Assembly: GCA_027627225.1 (NCBI GenBank)
Contig: CM051025.1
Coordinates: 56,483,681-56,547,680, forward strand
Length of the DNA stretch: 64,000 bases
Direction of reading: 5' to 3'
Source of the DNA: Congeria kusceri
Lineage: Eukaryota; Mollusca; Bivalvia; Myida; Dreissenidae
Part shown: piece after piece, positions 23,501 through 33,604 of the stretch
Position numbering within the stretch: position 1 is the stretch's first letter
Layout of the letters: the number at the start of each line of letters is the position of its first letter
The notes under the pieces: generated by a model
What the model saw: the letters and a program-made list of their open reading frames with translations, nothing else
Told to the model about the DNA's origin: nothing
Databases searched by the model: none
Translations under genes and position numbers: made by a program

Positions 23501-25239
23501 AATAATATGCCCCTAATTGTATAGACAATCTCGCATTGGATTGAGCGTGCGTACTCGTATAAGTATGGTGTTTGATCAATGAGGGTTGATTATTAGACAT
23601 CGTTATATGGTATTTGTTAGATATCAAGAAGAGTCTATTAAAATATGCACAGGGCAAAAAGCAAGTGTGATAATAAATGAAACGCAGTTCGTAGTCTGTA
23701 AGATGACAGGACAACGTTTGCTGGATCTGTTTAATATTCATGTAATTGAGCTTATGAGCACAAGGAAAGCTTGAAACGTTGTTAATTTGTCGATGACATC
23801 ACACGTGTGTATTTTCACATGAAGGGGATGGTCACCTAGATATCTGTTACATGCGAAGTTTTAAGGGGGGTTTAGAGAAAAAGATACGAAAAGGGGAAAA
23901 GTTAGGCAACTAACATATGCATAACTGAAAGTTTGAACATCGCCGAGCTAGGGATTTTGACTTGGCACATGATATTAGATCATTTCTTAGCTGAATGGTG
24001 AATGTATGGTATACACTAAATTATGTACGATTAGAATTAAGAACTGAAAATCTGCAAAAGTAAACAAAGCTAAAGTGTCAGAAAAAAAGAAAGATATGTG
24101 TTGACATAAGTTATGCAATATTGACATAACATCTTTAGAACATAAAATACATTTATATAGAAATAATATACAAGGTATTGTACAGGTTTGCAATTAATTT
24201 TTAAATTTTATACTATTGTTACACTATTTTATGTGAAGAATATTTATGTCGCTATATACGTTTGTTACATAATTTATTACATTATTTATAAGAATAACTT
24301 ATTCAGAGTGCCAAGAATGAGTGATAGTAATCTCGCGGAAAGTGTGTATTTTCAGATTACATTTTATTCGACGGAATGTTCAAATAGATATGGGTATTAA
24401 TTGAGAATATGCTCGTTGATATACACCTGAAATTACCTGAAACCTATCCATGCCTTACAGATAACATGCACTTAAAAAATGTGAACAGAAAAAATGCTAA
24501 GGTTGTGAGAGATTTCTTATAAACAAGCGTTAACTCACTCAAAGGTTCTATTTCGAAAGAGTAATAATGAGTTTCGTTGACCTGCCGTTAAAGTTTTAAA
24601 AACGATACAATTATTGAGTTTTATCTAATGAAGTAACCGTTTCGCCTTTAGCAAGCTCTTTTCTCGACGAGATAATACAAGATAATTGATTTCGTAATGG
24701 ATTTCATATCTTTTTGGATATCTATTTCCATCAAGCGATGTTGCAGGTCAGACAACATTTTCATTAAGTGCGATAATGAGGTAGTGAATAAAAAATATTT
24801 GATGAAATTCTTACGAACCAGTATAAATGTTGTATGCAATTTTTATCACTGAAGATAATCGCCTTTTATTAGACTTGATTAATTATGCGCTTCTTTAAAC
24901 GTGCACTTGGTATCTAACCGAGACGCGTTTAATGAAAGTTTCGTGCCTAGAAGATGAAACATCAATAGTCGAGTATTGTATTGAACGAATATACAGAATA
25001 GCTATAATAAAACATTATACACATTATTCATGAAATCGATTCACATTAAACATTATGACGTTATAAATAAATTATTTTTTCTGTTAAATATTGCATATTT
25101 AAATAACGTCGTTTGAAGTACATGATACTTATTATGGTTGATAAATGTATACACCTGAGCCATATTTGTAAATTGGAAGCAAGACATAGACGTATGATTT
25201 TATAACATTTCATCAACAATGGTCTACATGATACTTCTA
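23501..25239. other. Intergenic, nothing recognised
   Basis: The first ~250 bases may be 5' sequence of the LINE (an open minus-strand frame runs to 23741 without a recognisable domain). The rest is AT-rich with no supported feature. Confidence 0.35.
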
Positions 25240-26052
25240 GTAGCATTTCGAATCGATGGAACGATGACGGTTCGTATTCACGGCGATCACACACATTCAT
25301 AAGTACATTTTACGACTGCGATTGCTGAGTAAAATTTCCCTAAATTGCCTAAAACAGTGGATAATTGTAACAAGAATTCGTCCACTGCTATTGCGTCTGG
25401 ACTTTAATATTCATGTCCATCATAATTCGCATAATGGCATGCCTTTAGGATACTTAATAATCGATGAAACAATGTTTCTAACTTTATGATTGTTTCATTT
25501 TCAACCAGCACTGGTAATTTTAGCCGCAAGGTAATGTGCAAATCACATTTCTTTTTAAGTAAAACAATTAATGACAAACTTCTTACATTAAGACACAAAT
25601 GGGAAAATACGAGAATCTTCCGCTGCTACTTCTCCTGCTACTGCTTCTACCGCTACTGCTACTATTGGCACGGCTCATTACTAAAACAATATGGTGATTA
25701 CATACTGACAAATGTTATTGTTCCGTCTACAGTATGCGTTTTATGTGCTGATAAATATCCTTACGTTAGCCGATTTATGCTCATTTACAAATGTAACATT
25801 CACACGTCAAAAGTAAGAAATCATTTGTGTAGGCAAATTAAGTCGTTTGCGTGCATATCATTATTTGCTTAAACATCACTTGAGAAGTTTTGCCACGTGT
25901 CATCTAAATCGTCTCGAACACATAACATTAACAATACATGACTATTTGTCTGTTTTTTTTAAAAAGTTTTGTGTCTAAGTTCGTTTTTATTTAATAATAG
26001 TTTTTACTCACTTTATATTTATGAAATTATTTGATTTACATTGTTTGAGAAC
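25240..26052. repeat. Duplicated intergenic block, copy Q, left half
   Basis: Anchors to copy P: 'catgcctttaggata' (25437), 'tgattgtttcattttc' (25487), CTG/CTA-rich stretch (25620-25672), 'tttacaaatgtaacattcacac' (25785). The block resumes at 30195 on the other side of the foldback element, showing that the element is an insertion. Confidence 0.7.
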
Positions 26053-26160
26053 TGTGTTCGTTCCTGAACTATTTTAGTCCTGATGCCAGAGGAGATAACC
26101 TAACTTTGGAGTACACACAAAATGTTTTAGTATCAAGATGTTCAGGTAGATGTCCTCTCG

Positions 26161-27340
26161 TAGAATCTGTTGTATGACACTGTGTCACCCTTGGGCATTT
26201 TGAAATTTTCCAAGATGGCCGCCAAGATGGCCGCCTACAAGTATAAGTCGGTCTATGGGTTTGTATGTCATCTTAATAGTTGTTTCACATACTCCAAATC
26301 AAACACATTGATAGTATGTGTGTTTTTAATGTATTTGTATTCTCAAAAGCTTATATATACAGCTTTTGAATCCAAAATGGCCGCCAAAATGGCCGCCAAA
26401 ATGGCCGCCAAAATGGCCGCCAAAATGGCTGCCAAAGAATGAAAAATGTATTTTAACTGGTTTAATGGTAATAAATTGGACAATAGCAATTCATTTGCAT
26501 GTAAGTTGTATTTTAACCAATAGTATGTGTGTTATTTATGTATTCTCGTAGAATCTGTTGTATGACACTGTGTCACCCTTGGGCATTTTGAAATTTTCCA
26601 AGATGGCCGCCAAGATGGCCGCCTACAAGTATAAGTCGGTCTATGGGTTTGTATGTCATCTTAATAGTTGTTTCACATACTCCAAATCAAACACATTGAT
26701 AGTATGTGTGTTTTTAATGTATTTGTATTCTCAAAAGCTTATATATACAGCTTTTGAATCCAAAATGGCCGCCAAAATGGCCGCCAAAATGGCCGCCAAA
26801 ATGGCCGCCAAAATGGCTGCCAAAAAATGAAAAATGTATTTTAACTGGTTTAATGGTAATAAATTGGACAATAGCAATTCATTTGCATGTAAGTTGTATT
26901 TTAACCAATAGTATGTGTGTTATTTATGTATTCTCGTAGAATCTGTTGTATGACACTGTGTCACCCTTGGGCATTTTGAAATTTTCCAAGATGGCCGCCT
27001 ACAAGTATAAGTCGGTCTATGGGTTTGTATGTCATCTTAATAGTTGCTTCACATACTCCAAATCAAACACATTGATAGTATGTGTGTTTTTAATGTATTT
27101 GTATTCTCAAAAGCTTATATATACAGCTTTTGAATCCAAAATGGCCTTCAAAATGGCCGCCAAAATGGCCTTCAAAATGGCCGCCAAAATGGCCTCCAAA
27201 ATGGCCTCCAAAATGGCCTCCAAAATGGCTGCCAAGAATGAAAAATGTATTTTAACTGGTTTAATGGTAATAAATTGGACAATAGCAATTCATTTGCATG
27301 TAAGTTGTATTTTAACCAATAGTATGTGTGTTATTTATGT
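26161..27340 (+). repeat. Three tandem 388-bp units with (CCAAAATGGCCG)n
   Basis: 'tagaatctgttgtatgacac' recurs at 26161, 26549 and 26937, exactly 388 bp apart. Copies 1 and 2 are almost identical. Copy 3 lacks one 'aagatggccgcc' and has ATGGCCTCC/ATGGCCTTC variants. Each unit ends with 5 or more copies of a 12-bp repeat translating as KMAA. The ~90-residue frames (26170-26442, 26558-26830, 26946-27353) arise from this and are probably not genes. Confidence 0.95.
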
Positions 27341-28009
27341 ATTTCTTTTCTAAAAAGTATTTATAGGCAGGTTTTAAATCCGAAATGGCCGTAAAAATAG
27401 CCTCGACATGGTCACCTAAGTAGAAAAAATGTATGTTTAACTGTTAACGGTGATTAATTGAACAATTGTATTTTATTTACATGTAAGCTGTAGTTAAACT
27501 AATAGTATGTGTGTTATTAATGTATTTGTATTCATAAACGTATTTATAGGTAGGTTTTAAATCCAAAATGGACGCCAATATGGCCGCCAAAGTTTGAAAA
27601 CTGTACATTTCAACTGTTTCAAAGGTGATAAATTAAACAATTGTATTTTATTTGCAGATAAGTCATATTTTAACTAATAGTATGTGTGTTATTAATGTAT
27701 TTTTCATCTTAAAAGTATTTATAGGCAGGTTTAATCCAAAATGGCCATCAAAATGGCCTCCAATATGGCCGCCAAAGTATGAAAAATGTATGTCTCAACT
27801 GTTTAAACGGTGATATATATATATAGTATATATAATGAAGCCTTTTATTTTGTTAAACAAGGTTTCTCATTATTTACTTAATTCGCACATATTCTCAAAT
27901 CATATCTTTATATTTATAATACTGTTAATGTTTTGAATCATTACACAATATTAAGTATACATTTTCTATTTATACACAGGTAATAATATCAATTTGTGTT
28001 TTAGAACTA

Positions 28010-28160
28010 TTACGTTCCACCTTCTTTGTCACCTCCTGATTTGCAATCATCACTGTCATCATCTAATACCTCTTGTGTACACCTTTTTTCACAATTACAT
28101 GTTTCATTACATTTACAAAATATTGTACATGCCTGATTTGCATTTTTGAACTTACATTTA
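28010..28160 (-). pseudogene. Cys-rich transposon-protein C-terminus relic in foldback core
   Basis: Minus-strand frame ending at TAA 28010-28012 reads 'KCKFKNANQACTIFCKCNE', then 'TCNCEKRCTQEVLDDDSDD', giving a C-x-C ... C-x3-C-x-C-x3-C-x-C-x3-C series followed by an acidic tail. Just upstream, in another frame, is 'NPLCPCDTK', so a frameshift interrupts it. The pattern resembles CXC/tesmin-type Cys-rich ends found on some transposon proteins, but I do not assign a family. It is the only protein-like remnant in the core besides 28330-28720. Confidence 0.45.
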
Positions 28161-28299
28161 TTTTTGTATCACAAGGGCACAAGGGGTTTCAGATGTACAG
28201 CTACAGCTGACGAAACTTAATGACACATTGTGCGTTTTGTTGTATTATACTGTTAGAGGAACAAGTGCCTTTAATGGTATGTCTTATCTTCATCCAAAT

Positions 28300-28720
28300 A
28301 GCTCAACATCAAAGTCAGGTGGATCGGGATCAAGTGACGACTGCCAAACACATGACTGAAAGTAGTTCCATTTGGCATTTTCTCGAAATGACTCAGAAAT
28401 TGGTTGGAGTATCTGTGGTTATGGCATTGCTTTTCTTCAAAAGCGGTATTAGAAATTAAAATCAATTCGAAAAGGGTACATACATTAAACATCTAGGTGA
28501 AATTTGATTGTTGCCTTGATGAGGTAATAACTAAAGCCACTACTTTGACGCTTGGTGCTATGGAAAAAAGGGGACACGGCATGTCTGATCTACGCTACGG
28601 AGTTTGAAAGACAAAAATTGGAAGAAAAGCAGATACTCCCACCAATTTCTGAGTAATTTCGATAATATCCCAAGAGGAACTACTTTCAGACATGTGTATG
28701 GAAGTTGTCATTCGATCCAA
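28300..28720. repeat. Inverted pair of decayed coding-like fragments
   Basis: 28618-28718 on plus ('ggaagaaaagcagatactc', 'ccaatttctgagtaatttcg', 'ggaactactttcagacatgt') matches the minus strand of about 28332-28440 ('ccaatttctgagtcatttcg', 'ggaactactttcagtcatgt'). On the minus strand it translates as 'NQFLSHFEKMPNGTTFSHVF'. Each may be the end of a former ORF carried on each arm; the protein family is not recognised. Confidence 0.6.
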
Positions 28721-28799
28721 CAGACTACGTGTATATTTTGAATGCTATAATTGAAAAGTTAAGTTGCACAATAAGAGTTTAAATAAGTTAAAATTCAAC

Positions 28800-29660
28800 T
28801 TACATGCTTTGGCGGCCATTTTGGATTTAAAACCTGCTTATAAATACCTTTACTATATTTAAATTACATCATTTTACATGTCTACGGGTATAATCTTGTA
28901 ATTTTGAATATCATAATTAAAAAGTTAGGTTGCAAAATAAGTTTATAAGAGTCACAATGTGTTAAAATAAAACTGAAATGCCAAACAAATTGTCCAAAGT
29001 TTGCGGCCATTTTTGGAGGCCATTTTAGATTTAAAACCTGCCCATAAATACTTTTTATCACCGTTGAAACAGATAAAAGATACATTTTTCATCCTTTGGC
29101 GGCCATGTTGGAGGCCATTTTGGCGGCCATTTTGGATTTAAAGCCTGCCTTTAAATACCTTTAAGAATAATATACATTAATTGCCCACATACTATTAGTT
29201 AAAATAGAACTTACATGCAAATACAATGGCGGCCATTTTGGAGGCCATTTTAATGGCCATTTTGGGGGTAAAACCTACCTATAAATGCTTATGAGAAAAC
29301 AAATACATAATTTACACTCATACTATTAGTTAAAATATAACATACATGCACATAAAATACAATTCTTCAATTTATCACCGTTGAAAAAGTAAAACAATGC
29401 AATTTTCATACTTTGTTGGCCATTTTGGAGGCCATTTGGATGGCTATTTTGGGTGAAAAACCTACCTATAAAAAAATAACACATGAATACCACACATACT
29501 ATAAGTTAAAATACAACTTACATGCAAATAAAATACCATTCTTCAATTTATCACCGTTGAAAGATTTAAAAATACATTTTTCATACTTTGGCGGCCATTT
29601 TGGAGGCCATTTTGACGGTCATTTTGGATTTATAACCTGCCTATAAAAACGTTTGACAAT
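28800..29660 (-). repeat. Right-arm array of ~190-bp units of the foldback element
   Basis: Units with 'ggcggccattttggaggcca' and 'ggatttaaaacctgcctata' recur near 28810, 29000, 29110, 29230, 29410 and 29590, inverted relative to the units at 27360-27780. Spacers share 'tcaccgttgaaa' and 'actattagttaaaata'. Confidence 0.85.
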
Positions 29661-30056
29661 GCAAATACATAATTAACGCACAATATATCAATGTGTATGA
29701 TTTGGAGTATATAAAATAACTATTAGGTATACAAACCCATAGACCGATTTATAATTTAGGCGGTCATCTTGGCGGCCATTTTGGATTATTTCCAAATGCC
29801 CAAGGGTGACAAAGTGTCATACAAAAGATTCTAAGAGAGGACATCGTCCTAAACGTTTTGATACCCAAACATTTTGTGTGTACTCCAAAGTTAGGTTATC
29901 CATATGTACATCACTGGCTGGCATCTGGACTATTTGGATCGCACACAAATATTCATTCTTTATTACATGCGTGTTTTCTTTTTTGTTCATACTTCGTAGC
30001 AACGTGAGTAGAATGTTTATATAACTTGTCTTCATGTGGGAATCTATACACAGGCT

Positions 30057-30191
30057 GATAATATCTAATAGTGACGAGCGTGAAAGAGTGTTCGCTGGTT
30101 TACATTCAGCGTGTTCGCTGGTTTACATTCAGCGTGTTCGCTGGTTTACATTCAGCGAACACTCTTTCACTCTTGTCACTATTAGATATTT
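30057..30191. repeat. Palindrome with a 21-bp tandem repeat at its centre
   Basis: The arm 'taatatctaatagtgac'...'gaaagagtgttcgctg' (30057-30096) pairs with its near-perfect complement at 30152-30191. Between them 'gtgttcgctggtttacattca' is repeated three times in tandem. It lies just outside the foldback element's right end. Confidence 0.85.
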
Positions 30192-30194
30192 TAT

Positions 30195-31030
30195 TTGCGC
30201 CAAGAGACACAAGTTTTTATTGTAATGCAGACAATAGCAGGAGCACACGAGACGTTATCTGCGTGAAAATTAAATTAATTTCCTGTCGACATAATCAGAA
30301 TTCTGCACGTTCCATGAATTGCATTGAAAGTCGTCTTTTGTTATGCTGGGTTGAGTTTGCATGTACATAATGTATATTGTTTATTTTATTATTTGCAATA
30401 CAAGTACATTAAAATTTTATAAATGGCTCACTGTTATTGTTATGTATTTAAATTAATCAATTTATATGTGTCATAGAAAGAAACTTATTATGAAATAAAC
30501 GCATTCGATAAATTGTATAAACTATAAAGCAATAATACATAGACAATAAATTATTTATGACATCTGTAAGTTAATTATTATTGTCCATACTAAACCAGTA
30601 ACATAAAATAATTAGCTTTGAATCCAGCTGCACACACGGTAGTAAATTTTGGATATACTTATGGCTGGAAGGGACTGTAAGAGAAAAGTTTGTTTAAACG
30701 TCAAGAATAAATTGTGTTTTATTTATTACTACCTAATTTGTATTAATCAAATATTAATTGATTGCTTCGTTTAGAAAACTATTAACAGACATTGCTTCAG
30801 AAATATTATTTTTTAAATATATACAGTTAACAAAGACATTAATTTTATTTATTAACACTTTAAACATTAACAAAAATAATTAATAGTTATTGCCAATATC
30901 TGAAAACAACGAAAACAATATATTAAATGCTATTTTATAACAGTTTGTAACCTACTGTTTCCAACATTATTTGGCAACGATTGCACCGAAATTACAAGAA
31001 AACTGTTGTGTTTATACTATATTTAAACGG
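30195..31030. repeat. Copy Q right half, then plain intergenic DNA
   Basis: 30195-30330 ('ttatttgcgccaagagacac', 'cgttatctgcgtgaaaatta', 'tcctgtcgacataatcaga') continues the block interrupted at 26052, matching copies P (15826-15940) and R (32805-32900). From about 30400 to 31030 nothing else is recognised. Confidence 0.6.
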
Positions 31031-31034
31031 AGTT

Positions 31035-31620
31035 ACGTAGATCGGCTATTTAGGAAATATATACCATTTTTATCAATAATATATTTAATTTAAAATGCAT
31101 TTATTGGATGATGCAAACGTCGCTAAACGGTAGTCAGTGGAATTGCAAACATTTGTTTTGCATAATTCGATATCAGATTATGTTTCGTATATGTTTATTA
31201 GTGTATATTTCAATGACTAAATGTGAATACAAAGCAATCCATAGATGCCTTAACTAAATCATCATCATTGCAAACAAATCTACGAAAAACGTTGAATGCA
31301 TATAAAACATCTTTTTCTTAAATTTACCGGTTATTTAGAAAATGTATACCGTCTTTTTTGTCAGTAATATAATTTAATATATATTTAAACCCATTTACTG
31401 GATGATGTAAACGTCAATACACGGATGTGAGTTGAATTACATGTACAGGCATGTGTTTGCATAATGGATATACATTTTGTATATGTTTATAAGTATATAT
31501 TTCAAGGACTTAATGTGAAAAAACAACTATCCATAGACGCCTTAAATTAATCGTCATCTATTTCAAGCAAATCAACGAAAAACGTTGAATACATATACAA
31601 TGCAACATTTTTTCTATAAT
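31035..31620. repeat. Diverged tandem duplication, period ~295 bp
   Basis: 31035-31325 and 31326-31620 are collinear: 'catttattggatgatgcaaacgtc' / 'catttactggatgatgtaaacgtc'; 'atatgtttattagtgtatatttcaa' / 'atatgtttataagtatatatttcaa'; 'caacgaaaaacgttgaat' type ends. A third relative of the 'ggatgatgcaaacgtc' segment is near 38601. Non-coding. Confidence 0.75.
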
Positions 31621-32010
31621 TATGCCTTGTATACAAAGTATAGATCGACACATTTAAAATGTTTCCTGATTTTCATTATATGTTATGTTTTTAACATACA
31701 AAATATGCATCATATCGATTACGATACATTGCGCATCAGTTTTCCTTCTAAAAGGCATAACGATAAGCACTACCAATTTAATTTTAATAAACAAAGTGTT
31801 CATAAATTGTGCAAATATTAATTTCCCTATAGCACAATTAACATTTTTATCACGTCCTGAAAGGTAATATCTGGTAGAGTTGTCAAAAAAATTTCATTCC
31901 CCGTCTTTGTTAGAAAGCGCATAATGTCGCTCTTAGTATAATGCTCCTTTTTGTGCCTGATTTTCATTTCCACCTTGGGACATAAAGTAAATAAATAGTT
32001 ACGAGTACAT
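31560..32010. repeat. Duplicated intergenic block related to 41110-41560
   Basis: Shared order of motifs: 'aaatcaacgaaaaa' then 'gttttccttctaaaaggca' / 'gtttgcctttcaagaagca', 'aatttccctatagcacaatt' / 'aatttccccagtagcactat', 'agtataatgctcctttttgtg' / 'agtataatgctcatgtttgtg', 'ctgattttcatttcc'. Diverged and non-coding. Confidence 0.7.
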
Positions 32011-32639
32011 TGTAATAAAGTAATGACGTAAGGAAGAAAATTAATTTCAAATTTAAATGTCAATAACGTAGTGGGAACTGCATCATATCATGTTCAATGA
32101 GTGTGTATTTCTATGCATTTTGTTTAAACTCAAAATAATCTTTAGATGTGTGGTTTGACCAAAGTTTGAACGACGGCAGGATCGTTGTGTTGTTAATCGA
32201 TGGGTCCACGAGATTTGATTGCCAATGTCATTGGGCAATCCGAAAGCAACGACTTCAATGTTAGCTTGAGCTGACCCTTTTTATAAATGATACACTGCTA
32301 TATAAAAATATAGGAATCAGTATTTTGCAGTATTTTGGTTGAACAATAAATTTAAACCATGCATTAGAAACTATATATGGAAGCATAATATTGGTACTTA
32401 AATTGTAGTTACAGCGAACATATTCTTTTGATTTACATAAATGGACATGCACTATTCCGATGCTAATATTAGCATACAGTTTATGTTATTGTGATCTTGT
32501 TCTGGAATAGATGCAAGGTGAGAAACTTTGCATACCTTTTTAAATAAAATAAATAATGCAACTCGATCTGCATCAGCATTAGACAAAGCTGTGAAAAAAG
32601 TATACTGACAGTTTTTATTCCACGGCGATCTCACACATA

Positions 32640-33050
32640 TTCTATCTATATGCGAATGGTATGTGTGGTTTGTATCAATAACTTTTCCAGTGCTGTTGCA
32701 GCTCGTATTTCATTATATTAAACATTTATTTATCCTTTCCATTAAAATTCGCAAAATGACATGACTTTAGAATACTATTTCACGCTCACCCTCATTCGAG
32801 ATTGTATTTGCATCAAGACATACGTGACATTTTATTGTAATGCAGACTGCGAAGGGAGCACAAAATACGATATATTTAATTAATTTCCTGTCGACATAAC
32901 ACGTTGCATAAATTGTATTGAAACGCGGCTTTCGAAATGTTGGAGTGGAGTTTGAAATGTACATGTAGTCCAGAATGGATATTGAAACACTTCCTGTTTA
33001 CAATACACGTACATATCAACTTTATAGATAACTCACTGTTATTTTTATGG
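32640..33050. repeat. Duplicated intergenic block, copy R
   Basis: 'cagtgctgttgcagctcgta' (32688), 'catgactttagaatact' (32760), 'tgtaatgcagac' (32835) and 'aattaatttcctgtcgacataac' (32880) parallel copies P and Q. The LINE beginning by 33612 lies downstream of this block. Confidence 0.6.
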
Positions 33051-33604
33051 TATTTAAATGGATTAATTATTGGTGGTTATACATTATCAAACTACATATT
33101 ACATGTTTTGTCCCAACACTATTACTTCCAACTTTTTTTATTCTATTTTAAGCATGCAAATTCCGAAAATATTTGTTCAAACTGTAAGCTGGTTTGTGAA
33201 CACTTGTACACAACTTATTGCATGTACCATATATCCGATTATATACACGATATATTTCCTAACTAAACAAATATTAGCTCACAATTATTCAAAAAGAGTT
33301 GTGTTGATAATGTATGCTTTGTTAATAAAATGATGATGCTTATATTGATGATGAATGCAAACATTTAAAACATTGTTATCATTAAAAGTTGAATATGTAC
33401 AGAAATTTTCTTTATGATTAAAATAGAAAAAAACATGGTAGAAGCTCGAAGTTGCTATGAAGGCACTATTAGAAAAAATTAATATGTTTATGATAAAAAT
33501 CAAACAGAGAGATTAGAAAATGCTAGACTTACTAATGCACAATTATAGTGGAAATTGTTAAGGAATACTACTTTTAGAGATAAAAAGCAAAACATAACAA
33601 GTTA

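Larger units (their letters stand above)
26053..29949. mobile_element. Foldback-type transposable element with tandem-repeat inverted arms
   Basis: The outer ~300 bp (26053-26350) reappear inverted at 29660-29949: 'ggataacctaactttggagt' region, 'tgtatgacactgtgtcaccc', 'cccttgggcattttg', 'ggtctatgggtttgtat'. Inside the ends both arms are arrays. The left has three 388-bp units (26161-27340) then three ~190-bp units. The right has about six ~190-bp units in opposite orientation (28800-29660), all centred on 'aaaatggccgcc'. The middle (27790-28800) is non-repetitive and holds decayed coding-like fragments. Long inverted arms built of tandem repeats around a short core is the plan of Foldback/Galileo-like elements. 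Against copy P of the host block, the interval here is longer by 3828 bases, close to the element's 3897. Confidence 0.85.

Noticed and set aside
26170..27353. Three ~90-135-residue frames with (KMAA)n
   Set aside because: Produced by a 12-bp tandem repeat inside foldback-arm units; start and surrounding residues change freely between units.
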